NCBI GenBank assembly: GCA_028023455.1
Contig: JAQFVV010000030.1
Span: 6,340,501-6,404,500 of the forward strand
Length of the DNA stretch: 64,000 nucleotides
DNA from: Epiperipatus broadwayi
Taxonomy: Eukaryota > Onychophora > Udeonychophora > Euonychophora > Peripatidae
Direction of reading: 5' to 3'
The notes under the pieces are model-generated. The model was not told the origin of the DNA. It made no database searches and was given only the letters and a program-made list of their open reading frames with translations. Shown in pieces: positions 36,346-47,895 of the stretch (position 1 is the first letter of the stretch; each line of letters starts with the position of its first letter). A program made the position numbers and the translations under genes.

Positions 36346-36507
36346 TTATTCATAATTAATTCTGCTTATCATGTAGTTCCAATTTTATGCATTTATTGTT
36401 AAAATAAACAGGCAAAACTCACTATACGTATTGCCACACACTGCAAGCTAGAGTAATCAATGGATGCCAGAAGGCTTGTGCATAAAATCCCCATCTGGTG
36501 CCTACTC

Positions 36508-36566
36508 ATCCAATATCCCCAGACTAGTTTCTGGCTTGTGGCCTTCATCAGTGAGGAGCCTTGGAT
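36508..36566 (-). ncRNA. Hammerhead ribozyme, family A (intact, best match to consensus)
   Basis: Minus strand: ATCCAA and TTGGAT form the distal stem I, CCTCA and TGGGG the proximal stem I, with GGCT/ATA as internal loop. The core is CTGATGA, stem II is GGC-CACAA-GCC, then GAAA, C-TA-G and cleavage after GTC. Every paired and invariant position of the family consensus is kept. The A-A mismatch next to stem II is shared by most copies. Confidence 0.78.
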
Positions 36567-36874
36567 CTGAGAGCCCTGCACCTAAGTTATACACAAGCAT
36601 AAGAAGTGGTGGTCATGTGATGTTTATTGACTTAAAACCAAACCTGCCTAATAGGATAGTGGTGGTTATGGTTATTAAAGAACCAAAAACACCAAAATGT
36701 ATGGGTGCTGAACTGAGTTCAGACCCATATGACTATATAAGCTTATGGTCTTGGATTGAAAATATTGAGGTGTTTTCAGTTTAAGACTCGTAGTTTTGTA
36801 GTTAAATGGAGATAAAAGGTGGCTGCTGGAGGGTTGCATTAGATCTTAAGATCTAGGTGCAGTGCTCTCAGATC

Positions 36875-36911
36875 CAAGGCTCCCCACTGACGAAACTAGT
36901 CTGGGATATTG
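36875..36911 (+). ncRNA. Hammerhead relic, family A, stem II deleted
   Basis: CCCCACTGACGAAACTAG is followed by TCTGGGATATTGGAT. The core strands CTGACGA and GAAA have collapsed into one another by loss of stem II. Inactive. It lies in the plus-strand part of the element 36407-37063. Confidence 0.65.
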
Positions 36912-37076
36912 GATGAGTAGGCACTAGATGGGGATTTTATGCACAAGCCTTCTGGCATCCATTGATTACTCTAGCTTGCTGTGTGTGGCAATACGTATAT
37001 TGAGTTTTGCCTGTTTTAACAACAGTTAAACACATGCATAAGAAGTGGTGGTCATGTTATGTCTATTGTTAAAATA

Positions 37077-37716
37077 CATTTAAACTTTTCAAAATGTGTG
37101 TTCATATTTTTTTCTAATGTTGCACATAGTATTAGATAGTTTTTATTTCAAGCCATGCAATATTATTTATGCTAATAGTGATATATAATTTTAAGTAAAA
37201 AATTGTCATCATTAAAAGACAAACTAAAATTGCAGTCAGGGGATTTTAGCACCCTTTGTCTTTGATTATCAACTGCTCACTTGGCTGATGATTCTATATA
37301 ATTTTGGTAATAAGAACCACAATTCAGTTTTATCTATAATAATTAAAAGCAAATATCAGTAAACACATACACTAACCTACGTTTATTCATTCTATCTTCA
37401 AACAAACCCAAATGGATAATGTCTTAGTTAATGACTATTAGACATCTGGGAAAAAAAGAAGAAATCTCTAGTGTTTTCTTGGTTTTAAACTCAGAGATAA
37501 AACTTAATAAACAAACCATACTTTTATTCTGTGTTTGTGAGATATCTGTGCATATTCGTTAAATAGCAAAATAGCAAGAACTGATAATATCATATGGAAT
37601 AGACGTTAGTAATTTGCTCCATTCAGTTTTTAAGACCTTAAATAGGACTCAAAAAGGTTTTTTTAAATTAATAGCATACTTCTTTTTTTACTTTTATATT
37701 ATATAATATGTTATTA
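37077..37716. other. AT-rich spacer
   Basis: Nothing recognised. Confidence 0.5.
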
Positions 37717-37766
37717 AACACACACACACACGCGCGCGCGCGCACCCACACACACATATATATATA
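37717..37766. repeat. (CA)n(CG)n(CA)n(TA)n alternating purine-pyrimidine tract
   Basis: CA repeats pass into an uninterrupted CG run of about 14 bases (37730-37743), then CA and TA repeats. Such a tract can adopt Z-DNA. The CG run is striking in an AT-rich, CpG-poor background. Confidence 0.9.
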
Positions 37767-37860
37767 AACATTACAAGCATAAAGCTAAACTAGTCAATAT
37801 ATAATTAAAATTACCCCAAATCCAAAATTCAAACAGACCAGGATAAAAATAATATTAAAA

Positions 37861-37903
37861 CACTACCAAAGGTTTCATTGCTACAAGCAGACTTCTCAAG
37901 TGT
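37861..37903 (-). ncRNA. Hammerhead-like motif, family D, left arm
   Basis: Minus strand: ACAC, CTTGAGAAG in place of the CTGANGA strand, stem II TGCT - TGT - AGCA, GAAA, stem III CC - TTT - GG, then TA as the end of the cleavage triplet, followed by GTGT pairing with ACAC. Stems I to III can all form. The 5' core strand deviates from consensus, so activity is doubtful. Confidence 0.5.
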
Positions 37904-38280
37904 AAAGAACTGCTAAAGAACTGCTAAAACCACACAATATATATAATATTAAACATTACCCACAAATCCATTCACTTCCCATCCACCCTTAATATTAAAA
38001 TAACTCTTAAATAAATTAATTGCTTCAGAATAATAAATTTTCAATAATAAAGATTCTTTAATTCTTATTAAATAAATTAATTGCTTCAGAATAATACATT
38101 TGCAATAATAAAGATTCTTTAATTTAAGAAGAATTAAAGAATCTTTATTATTGAAAATTTATTATTCTGAAGCAATTAATTTATTTAAGAGTTCTTTTAA
38201 TATTAAGGGTGGATGGGAAGTGAATGGATTTGTGGGTAATGTTTAATATTATATATATTGTGTGGTTTTAGCAGTTCTTT

Positions 38281-38322
38281 ACACTTGAGAGTTTGCTTCT
38301 GGCAGTGAAATCTTTGGTAGTG
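38281..38322 (+). ncRNA. Hammerhead-like motif, family D, right arm
   Basis: Same order as the left-arm copy: ACAC, CTTGAGAG, stem II TGCT - TCT - GGCA, GAAA, TC - TTT - GG, TA, GTGT. Changes in stem II (AGCA to GGCA) and stem III (CC to TC) keep wobble pairing. Confidence 0.5.
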
Positions 38323-38397
38323 TTTTAATATTACTTTTTATGCTAGCTAGTCTGGTTGAATTTTGGATTTGGGGTAATTTTAATTATATATATATAT

Positions 38398-41300
38398 TAT
38401 AATGGGATGGGTAATTTTGGTGTGCACCTAGAATTATTTGAAATTGGAGTAAAGAACATGTCCAAAATATAAATATAAAAATTTCAAAATATTAAAAAGT
38501 ATAATATTTAAGTAATATATAAGTGTAAAAGTAATATTAAAAGATATATGATATTAAAGTAAGAGCTATTAAAGTAATGTTTAATATCACAATATATATT
38601 GCACCGGTAAATTGAAATTTACAAAGTTAAAATAAATTGCACTGTTTCCCTTTTCATAACCAAGTGTGCCACTAGACCACTGCCAACCTAAAATTTTTTA
38701 TTTATGGTGATCGAAATATTGATGACGATAAATGCTACCAGCTAGACTCAGGGAGAGAAAGAAATCATTAACATTGTTCAGACAGTTGAAGAAAGGACAC
38801 AGAGACAAACATCAGCCACAAGCAATTATAATTATTAATACTTTATCAAATTCCAAAATAAATATTAGTCAAACAAAATATAAAAGTTTGACTCAAATTC
38901 CTCCACTTGGTTTATCAGAGGGTGTACATGAACATTGTCACATTAAACACTTTGGCAGATAAGTTCATATTTTCACCTAAGAATTAAAGGGATTTATGAT
39001 TTCTTCCTGATCTAAACAAATTCCACTTTCCTTTATATAGAGATTTCAAAAGAAAATGATCTTCTATGGAAGTCAATAAACAACACAGAGTGAGCTTTTC
39101 CTAAAACCCGGCAAAACATCAGGACATAATAGAAATGTCACATGCCCGAAAACCTCATAAGAAGCTGACCAATGTGACTTTAAGATTGATTTTGACAAGA
39201 GAGAAAAGATTATGATTTTATGTAATCTTAAATAAAAGAAAAAATTTCCATGATTTAAAAAAAAACAGAACTAAATAATCAATAAATCACTAGCCAAAAG
39301 ATTTATGGTCTGCATGGAATGAACACACAGATTAACTAAATTAATTTCAACCAAAAATAGGGAACAGGTGACTTAAAAAGAAAATTAGTAGTATCTGCCC
39401 AAGCCTTTAATAATAATTAATGATATAAAAAAGAAAAACAATTAATATAAAATATAAACTCACAATACACTCTCAGACAAATAAATTTAAAATATAAAAT
39501 CTTAAAACTATGATTCCAATATATATAATAAAAATATTTATAAAGTAATTAATGATATTTAACTGATTATACATAATTTATTAAAAGTGCATATTTCTTT
39601 TTATATTAAGCTGAGACTTAAGCTAAGAGATTTAGACTAAGAAATTTTAAGTCCTGGTTATAATATGGAAATGTTCGAGGCATACTGTTCTATCTGGCTC
39701 ATTTTTTCCTGCAGAACACATACAGTTCAGATCTATCTAGAGGTCATTACAAAAATTTAGATTTCCATTTATTTGGTCAGGAGTATGAAGGCAATCTTTA
39801 GAATCAGTTTCAGGACTAGGCTTATAGATCATGTTCATGATGTTACAATTATGGAGCTCTGAGGTTCATCTTTGAATTGGTTTAGCACTGCATATTGTTA
39901 ATATGGTTCTTCAAGGTAGGTAGTTTCTGCATTCTGGATGAATGATTTCTATTTCCAATGTCTTAGTATATTCACTTTTTCTATTAGCAGGTAGCTAAGC
40001 AATTATTTCTTAACTTAGTAAACAGCAAATACTATCAGCAAAATCTATTAGCAGTCAGAAAAAATCTAACTTTGATGATCCACATTTATTGTTAGTGAAT
40101 ATAAAAGTTATATAGGACAACAGTCCATCATTAGTAAATATAAAAGTTAGAATACTCTCAATCACAAACTCAGAGCTTTTATACAAATTTGTTATCTCCC
40201 ACTTAATTTCAATTAAAAACAAAATCCAACCAGGGCTCTTATCTATTTCCAAACATTAATTAAATTTAAGTAAAATGAGAAAATAAGTCTCACCTTTTAA
40301 AATAGATTACAATCAACAAAGTAAAAAGAAACTTATCACAATCAAAACTTTTTTAAATTAAAATATTTTTACATTTCTATCTATAATCAAGTATGTGTGT
40401 TATGGCACTTACTCTTAATACATAAAAAATACAATTTTTTTAAATATGATTTTCTCTTTCTTTGAAAATCTCAAAAAACATACACTTTGGTTTTGAATTT
40501 CCAATGGTTGGTTTTGAAGTGGATAAAGCATCCGGTTCAATATAAATAAATATTGTATATCATAAGAGCATGAGAGATCGTGAAATCTCTCTGAGTGATC
40601 AGCCTAGTTAACCCCTTAGAGTAACTACACATCACCAGCATTATCAATAGGTAAGAGTAAGTATAATAATCATCCATCATCATGAATGATCAACAATCAA
40701 AATAAATCAAGTCAATCTAGTGACTTAATTTGAAATGGATCTACTGTAGATCACACCAACCATTTAACATTTGCCAGCTTGGGCAATAATTTAAACCTTA
40801 ATTTGGATGCACAAACTTCAGTGCTAATCCATCTGAATATATAACTGTAAAAACAAAAATTCTGGGATATTAGAACATGCTGATCATCATTAATGCTCTG
40901 TTCACTTAGGACCATTAATATACTGTCCAACTATAACTTAAAAGTTAATAGACTAAAATAAACTAAAATATAGTGCATGTGCTTTAAAGAATATTCTTCT
41001 TGCACCAACCAGAATGATGATGATGATAATAATAATTATCATCAATGGGAATATGATCATCATTGGATTCTTATAAACACTAATATACATCCCCTTCTAT
41101 ATGTCAGACCATTATGCTGGAATCTAGTTCAGAGAAACTAAGCTCTATATATGTTCCTGTGATCAAGAGATAATGCAACATATAATATTCTAAAAACTAT
41201 TTAGAATCACATTTTCTGGAATAATTTTAACAATTGAATGCAAGTTTATTAACAACAATAAAAAAATGAAATTAAGGTCTTTAGAATATTGCTATATATA

Positions 41301-42337
41301 TAAGCCTTCTGATTTTGATTAATATACAAAATTCAAATTATTACATTGTGATTTACAATACCTCATAAAGGGCTTACATAAAACATATACTTATCTATTG
41401 TAATGATCAAACATGTATAGTTTGCTAATAAGACCAAAAGACCAAGCAGGCATTCTTAACCAGCATGCATAAGATATCACTATCCCCACAATCTTAGTTT
41501 AAACCCCTACTCAGGATTCCTAATCTCTACAGCATAATAAAAACCACTGACACTACACAGATTCCCTTCTCATACAGCTCTACTCAGCTCAAGGTTCTGC
41601 AAGTCCTCTTAACTCTTATTCATTAGCCTTTAGCTATCAATTATATATCTATTAATTACATGGTTCTGACCCACAATGATGATGACAACAAATTGTTAAT
41701 AAGAAATAATATTTATTAATCACAAATAAAATTCATGAAAAGGGTGGCTTACATATTTATATATTGCAATTAAAGGTAATATACTGATTTTTACAAATAT
41801 CATCATGGATGACAGTGATTTAAATAGAAAGGTAATGTGCCTCATTTATGAGGTCTCAACATTAATATTAATCAATAAATTATGGGTTATAATTAACTAT
41901 ATTTGATTCTTTTAACTTACTAATACTATGGTATACTACTGGGTATGAGCTAACTAAGAGGTTACATAGGTTATGGCTACCAGCCTAGGTGAAAGCTTAA
42001 CATAAAGGAGGAATCTTGAAGCATCATGGGCATACATCATTTGTGTGTGGTTTACTGGTCAACAGAAAAAAATGGTTCAACTTGGTGATCTTGAAGGCAT
42101 AATTCATGAGCAAAAGAACATATCTCAGGTTGTACGGGTGCTCCTGCTTCTAGCCAATGGCTCATCACAAAAGGGAGGTAATGGGTGTACTATATACTAG
42201 GATTTACAGTGTGGAACTCCACTCTGATCCTACCTAGCTCTGTGATCAGTTATATATTTGGAATACACAGACATAACATAGGAGGCACTGGATGTACTGC
42301 ATATGTATATAAGAATGAATCATGCAAAAGAGGTAAT
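38398..42337. other. AT-rich DNA, nothing recognised
   Basis: No coding region, transposon terminus or tRNA-like fold was recognised. (GAT)n/(AAT)n-like simple sequence lies at about 41013-41055. Short frames (38732-38962, minus 40055-40252) lack recognisable domains. Confidence 0.5.
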
Positions 42338-42353
42338 AAAAATATTTAAGATA

Positions 42354-42453
42354 GTTGTGCATTGGTGGTCGAGAGGTCAGCGTGACTGCCTTGCACTTGC
42401 AGGCAGTTGCCCGGGTTTGCAGGTTCACATCCCGGCCGATGCTATGACACTTA
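42354..42453 (+). mobile_element. Retroposed tRNA-like sequence with 16-bp TSD
   Basis: Perfect direct repeats AAAAATATTTAAGATA (42338-42353, 42454-42469) flank a 100-bp insert. The insert has an acceptor-like stem GCATTGG (42359-42365) with CCGATGC (42436-42442), an A-box-like GGTGGTCGAGAGGTCAGCG, a GC hairpin in the anticodon position (CTGCC ... GGCAG) and a B-box-like GGTTCACATCC. The T stem is imperfect and no clean 7-base anticodon loop exists, so it is not a working tRNA gene. It is a short SINE, moved by a LINE in trans. Relatives lie at 56589 and 60524. Confidence 0.75.
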
Positions 42454-42469
42454 AAAAATATTTAAGATA

Positions 42470-42980
42470 ACCACTGATGCATACATATATGCAGTAAAGC
42501 AATTATGAGAATTAATAAAGTAATATTTAATCAATTTTACACCCATACTTAATTTAAAACTGTTAAATCTTTATATAATTACAAAAACATATCCCTATGT
42601 AATAAAATATAAGTTTATTTGAAGCTTTAACTCATCCACAATATTAATCCTAGCTTTACAACTCTATATATTATATGGAAAATAAAACATATGGGGTGAA
42701 TCTTAACAAACCATAATAATAATTTACATATTTAATCCATTCTTTATGACATTATTTTGATGAGAGATATTTATGGCTCACCCTAAGTTTACATATATTG
42801 CATCTTGCTGTACATATATTAGGACTACAGACAACTTTGTGTAGTTTAAAATACCTTTACTTCATTGACAAAATACCAGTCATAAAATAAAATTAATTTA
42901 TTTATATTCATACATTTATCTGGCAAACTTAAGCAAGTATATTTATTTTTTAAAAAATTAAAATAATACCACTCACCCCC
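42470..42980. other. AT-rich spacer
   Basis: Nothing recognised. Confidence 0.5.
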
Positions 42981-42982
42981 CT

Positions 42983-44398
42983 CAAAACAGGCAAAACTCT
43001 CCATACAGTAGTGCCTCTCAGTGCAAGCCAGAGTAATCAATGGATGCCAGAAGGCTTGTGCATAAAATCAATATCTAGTACCTACTCATCCAATATCCCC
43101 AGACTAGTTACTAGTTTGTGGATTTTATCAGTGATTAGCCTTAAATCTGACAGCATTGCTCCTAGATCTTAGGATCTAATGTAATCGTCCTGCAGCCACC
43201 ATTTATCTCTACTTAACTACAAAACTATGATAATAAAATTAAAAACATAATATTTTCAATCCAAGCTCATTAGCTTATATAATCATATAGGTCTGAACCC
43301 AGTTCAGTCCCAATACATTTTGGTGTCTTTGGTTATTTAATAACCATAGTCACCACTATCCTATTAGGCAGGATTGGTATTAAACCACTAAACATCATAT
43401 AATCATCATTTCTTATTCTTGCTTATAACTGTCATTAAAACAGGCTCTACTGTATGGAGAGTTTTGCTTGTTTTAATAACAGTTATGACCAAGCATAAGA
43501 AATGGTAATCATTTGATGTTTAGTGGTTTAATACCAATCCTGCCTATTAGGATAGTGGTGGCTATCATTATTAAAAAACCCAATACACAATGTATGGGTA
43601 CTGAACTGAGTTCAAACTAGATGATATATAGTTTGGATTGAAAATATTATTGTTTTCAATTTTATTCTCATAGTTTTGTAGTTAAGTAGAAATAAATGAT
43701 GGCTGCAGGAGGGTTGCATCAGATCCTAAGAACCAGGAGCAGTGCTCTCAGATCCAAGGCTCTTCACTGATGAAAGCTACAAGCTAGAAACCAATCTGGG
43801 GATATTAGATGAGTAGGCAATAGATAGGGATTTTATGTATAAGCCTTCTGCATCCATTGATTACTCTAGCCTGTAATGAGTGGCACTACTGTACAGAGAG
43901 TTTTGCCTGTTTCAATAACAGTTATGAGCAAGTGTAGAAATGGTGATCATGTGATGTTTAGTCTTGCCTAATAGAATAGTGGTGGCTATGGTTATTAAAG
44001 AAGCAAAGACAACACAATGAATTGGTACTAAACTGAGCTCAGATCTATATGATTATACAAGCTCATGAGCTTGGATTAAAAATATTGTTCTTAATTTTAT
44101 TCTCATAGTTTTATAGTTAAGTAGAAATAAAAGGTAGCTACTGTAGGGTTGCATTGGATCCTCAGATCTAGATGAAGTCCTCTCAGATCCAAGGCTCCTC
44201 ACTAACAAAAGCCACAAGCTCAAAACTAGTCTGGGAATATTAGATGAGTAGGCACTAGATAGGGATTTTATGCACAAGCTTTCATGACATCCATTGATTA
44301 CTCTGGCTTGCACTGGGTGGCACTACTGTATGGAGAGTTTTGCCTATTATAATAATAGTTATGAGCAAGCATAAGAAATCATGATCATGTGATGTTTA
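42983..44398 (+). mobile_element. Retrozyme-like element, family A, inverted monomer plus tandem dimer
   Basis: A near-complete minus-strand monomer (42983 to about 43450) is joined to two plus-strand monomers. The core positions CTGATGA at 43767 and its decayed counterpart at 44202 give a period of 435 bp. The 3' end ATGTGATGTTTAG at about 44398 is the same terminus as at 13307. A clean TSD could not be defined. This is the longest family A element in the window and shows the concatemer directly. Confidence 0.75.
43752..43810 (+). ncRNA. Hammerhead ribozyme motif, family A, in dimer unit 1
   Basis: CTGATGA (43767-43773), stem II AGC - TACAA - GCT, GAAA, then C-CA-A in place of C-TA-G, TC, TGGGG. 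Stem II pairs perfectly; the single C-G pair of stem III is lost to C-A. The corresponding site in unit 2 (about 44187-44245) reads CTAACAA and is decayed, and the minus-strand site near 43090-43140 is also decayed. Confidence 0.65.
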
Positions 44399-47338
44399 GT
44401 TATCATCCCTCACTAATTTCTCTTAGTAATTTCTAAGAGGGGAAACAACTTTACTTAAGATAATGGGGAGAAAAATATGCAGATTGATTCTGAAATCAAC
44501 ATATTATATTTTCAAATTTTTATTTATAGATATTTACTCTTAGCATCTTATCGCTTCCTGATGTCTCTTGGAATACCATGAAAAGAGAATCTCTAAAATG
44601 TTTTAGCATTTTAAGTTTACTCCCTCAATCATTCACATTTTTACAAGTAAAAAAAAGATTAAAATAAAATGAAATTAAATAATTTAAACCAGTAAATTTT
44701 TCATGATTAATGTTAAAATTTTTAAAGTCAAAACTATGGCATATATAAATATTTTATGTTACTTTGTAGTGTAATTTTTACAACACTATACTCACACAAG
44801 ATAGAGTCCTCTCCACAAGGTGTTAAAAGTGAATAGAAATCAGCCCCTATATATAATTATTTTTAAGTTACAGTTAATAAAGATATTTTAGATTCAGAAT
44901 GTTAATAAATTACAAGGTTTTACTGGCAGTGTCTGGAGGATTGTTCATGCATTGGACTCACAAGGGGTTTATGTTGATGGTCTTACAAATAAATTCATTC
45001 CATCATAGCCATGAGTTTCAGATATGGCAGTGAAGTGGGTATTTCAGGATCAGAATTTGGATTAACTGGAACACTGGAAAGCTTCAGTCATCCTGCAGGA
45101 GCTAACATCATGATGCTGTTCTTTTCTGATGACAATGGAGAAGCCAACATCAAATTACTTGCTCATTCTTGTATGTAGCACACATATTTAACAATATTAA
45201 TGACCAAAATTAAAATCTCTATAACAATACACTCTTCTGAGTTTATATATCTTTTTAGATGCCTCAAGGTGCTTTTAAGTACCATGAGATGATTTTAATA
45301 GACTTACATATTTCCTTACCTTAAGTGCTCTTCCATTAGTGTTTCATTTCATAATTACTTAGACCTGCTGTTATGTCCATTTCCTGATTTGTTTTATTTT
45401 ACTTTCAACACTTTGACATGTCTAAACCTTAAAGGCGTTGAACTGTAACTAAATGAGTGAACTTACCACTGATACTAAAATAAGGCACCAATTCCTACTT
45501 TATGGAATGGCTTATTTTCATTGTCAACCCTTTCTGTATTGTTTATATATATTCACTCTATCTAATTCTTTGCTTAGCTTTTAATATTTTACTTTCCCAG
45601 CCTAGTTTTTTCACAAGTTATTTAGACTTTAATATAATGTACAATTGCATGCACACACATACTGTTTACTTATGTGTGTGAGTTCTAGGAAAAGTATTGA
45701 ATTCAATGGAAATAGGTGGGAATTAAAGAAAAATGAAGCAAGCATATATGCATGACTTCACCCACCTATACAAATATGTGGTGTAATAATTGATTAACAT
45801 ATTTGAATTGTAAGATACAAATAAAATAAAAATGATTAAATTTTACATATGTGTCCCAATATATGAAACCTATATATATCCCCACACAGATATATGGCAT
45901 AATTTTTAAAAAATGAACATATTTGAATTGTCATAATCTATAAGTAAAATTAATTTTTATAATATGTGATTAACAATAGCAAAAATTCATTTTTTATAGG
46001 ACAAGATTTAATAGATACATATGTGCATTTAGCAATTTATGCACATACTGCCATTTACACCATATGATATTTTTGATTTGACAAAATAATAAAGTTATTA
46101 AAAATATCTTTTTCCTAATTAATTCCTTGTGAAATATACATAATATTCACACATGTGAATGTATATATATATATAAAGTAATTTGAATCAGTTATTAAAC
46201 ATAAATCTACTTCTTTCTCTATCTTTTTTTAAAAAAAATCATCTGCAACAGTTTATAAGTTCATTTTTTATGTCACTCTCAGTTAATTAATTATATCGTT
46301 AAATTCATCTAAAAGATTTGTTTTTTCAATTTTTTATTTTATTTTAAAAATAGCATGGTCAATGAATTGATTCTTGACTTTTTGATTTTTAATCAAAGGT
46401 AAATTATTTACTTGGATTACTCTTTTAAAATTACTTACCCCCTCAATATGTGATTTAAATATTATCATTCTCAATTATATATCTAACTTTTAAAAAATAT
46501 CATTTTAACTAAATAAATTATTTAAAATTTTGTTCTCATTATAATGTTACTCACCAGTTTGTGCTTTATGTACATACATTTATCAGTGCTTCTTTGCATA
46601 TAGTTACATCAGCATAGGTATAAATTATTTCTTTAGCAAGCTTTCTCTTTGTGAGACAGGTGTAGTCCAGGATTGTCATTGTCAGGAAAAGTATAGTTCA
46701 GATATGGTTATCATTCAATGATCTCTATTCTGTCTAGGATTTGATAAACTTCAGGACAGCAAGCTGTCTTATATACATTTGTGCAGGCTAATGAATATAG
46801 AAAGCTAGGTCTGGCTTCATGAATTAAAACTCCTCCATAGTGAACTATACAGCAGCTTTTGGACTTGACATCCTTTAGATCTTCATGATAGTTTTTTGTT
46901 CTCATCTTGAATACTCTGCTAGACAACTACCTCTCAGAAAATTACTACTCCAAACTAAAAAACTAGACAACTCTCTAATATTTTTATCAAACCTTTTGTA
47001 TAGTCATCTGGGGTGACAAAAACACATTAACAACTGCTTGTTCTTATCTTGATTAAAAACAATTTTAATCAAAAGTTACTTTTGGAATTTTTGTCAAAGT
47101 ATAATCTATAAAGATTTTTAAAAATACATAATAGAAATGTTTACAATTATCGGTTTTATTTTACATTAATATTTATTTAGACCCCTTTAAATGTTTATTT
47201 TGTAATAAAATTCTATTTTAAATTCAAAATTATTTAATTTTTTACTATAATTATTTTATTCCAGGAAATGTAGAAAAATATATACAAAATTTTTCCTTTC
47301 AATTGTATATAAATATGATTTCAAATTATTATTATTTT
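44399..47338. other. AT-rich DNA, no gene recognised
   Basis: No reading frame with a recognisable domain. The minus frame 46711-46926 is short and has no visible homology. Somewhat GC-richer sequence at 44930-45170 has no identifiable structure. Confidence 0.45.
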
Positions 47339-47339
47339 C

Positions 47340-47422
47340 AGAATATTCCATGTAGTAAAATAGCTAAATAGCTGATGTTTCAAAATGTCAGCTATTTAGC
47401 TATTTTACTACACAGAATATAC
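47340..47422. repeat. Perfect 25-bp hairpin between imperfect 12-bp direct repeats
   Basis: 47351-47375 is the exact reverse complement of 47388-47412, with a 12-base loop (TGTTTCAAAATG). Outside it CAGAATATTCCA (47340-47351) and CAGAATATACCA (47411-47422) form direct repeats with one mismatch. It looks like a tiny fold-back insertion with a TSD, or a strong RNA hairpin 100 bases upstream of the RTE element. Confidence 0.8.
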
Positions 47423-47521
47423 CAAAAATATGAAGTCATCATTTATCCATGAAAATATTAGAATATATATATATATATAGGTGCTAAGAATCCCCTGATT
47501 GCGGACCCAGGCTGCCATTTG

Positions 47522-47881
47522 ATGACGACTTTTTATTTAGGTACTTACAACTGCAGATCACTTTCAAGTGAAGAAAGATTGCAAGAATTAGAAGAAGAAC
47601 TGTCTTATATTAAACGGGACATTATTGGACTTAGTGAAGTTAGAAGAAAAGGAGAAGAAACAATTGATTTAAAAAGTGGACATATACTCTATTATAAAGG
47701 CACACATATTGGAAATACAAGTGGAGTAGGATTCATTATAAATAAAAAGTGGAAGAACAATATTGTGGAGATTGATGGTGTATCGGACAGAGTGGCACGA
47801 TTAGTTATACAACTTAATAGCAGATACCAAATGCAGATAATTCAGGTTTATGCCCCAACAATTCTCATAGTGATGAAGTAG
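47522..47881 (+). pseudogene. RTE endonuclease domain, N-terminal part (ends at a frameshift)
   Basis: It starts at ATG 47522 (MTTFYLGTYNCRSL). The conserved N of TYNCR and the E of GLSEVRRKGEE are the first catalytic signatures of the exonuclease-endonuclease-phosphatase fold. GVGFIINK and IIQVYAPT follow. A one-base loss just after APT (about 47858-47862) throws the frame into a stop at 47879-47881, while the remaining endonuclease continues in the frame of the next entry. Related proteins are often annotated in animals as craniofacial development protein 2-like. Confidence 0.85.
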
Positions 47882-47895
47882 TAGAAGATTTTTAT

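Larger units (their letters stand above)
36407..37063 (+). mobile_element. Retrozyme-like element, family A, with perfect TSD
   Basis: Perfect 13-bp direct repeats TATTGTTAAAATA flank it (36394-36406, 37064-37076). A minus-strand part (36407 to about 36590) contains a complete ribozyme. The plus-strand part then exceeds one monomer: AAGAAGTGGTGGTCATGT occurs at 36601 and 37040, a period of 439 bp. The terminal blocks of the two parts are inverted (GGCAAAACTCA near the left, TGAGTTTTGCC near the right). Confidence 0.8.
37797..38397. mobile_element. 600-bp fold-back element with hammerhead-like cores in both arms, family D
   Basis: Left and right halves are reverse complements over most of their length. 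Outer ends are TATATAATTAAAATTACCCC and its complement, and the centre lies near 38120. A segment of about 57 bp containing TTAATTGCTTCAGAATAAT is tandemly duplicated in the left arm only. Each arm holds a hammerhead-like motif (37861-37903 minus, 38281-38322 plus). No coding capacity. TSD not resolved because the flanks are TA-rich. Architecture again is an inverted copy joined to a direct copy. Confidence 0.7.

Noticed and set aside
42352-42452. A functional tRNA gene
   Set aside because: Imperfect T stem, no clean 7-base anticodon loop, and perfect TSDs show it is a retroposed copy.
46711-46926. Minus-strand frame as a small gene
   Set aside because: 71 codons, no domain, no neighbouring exon-like signal; within chance expectation.
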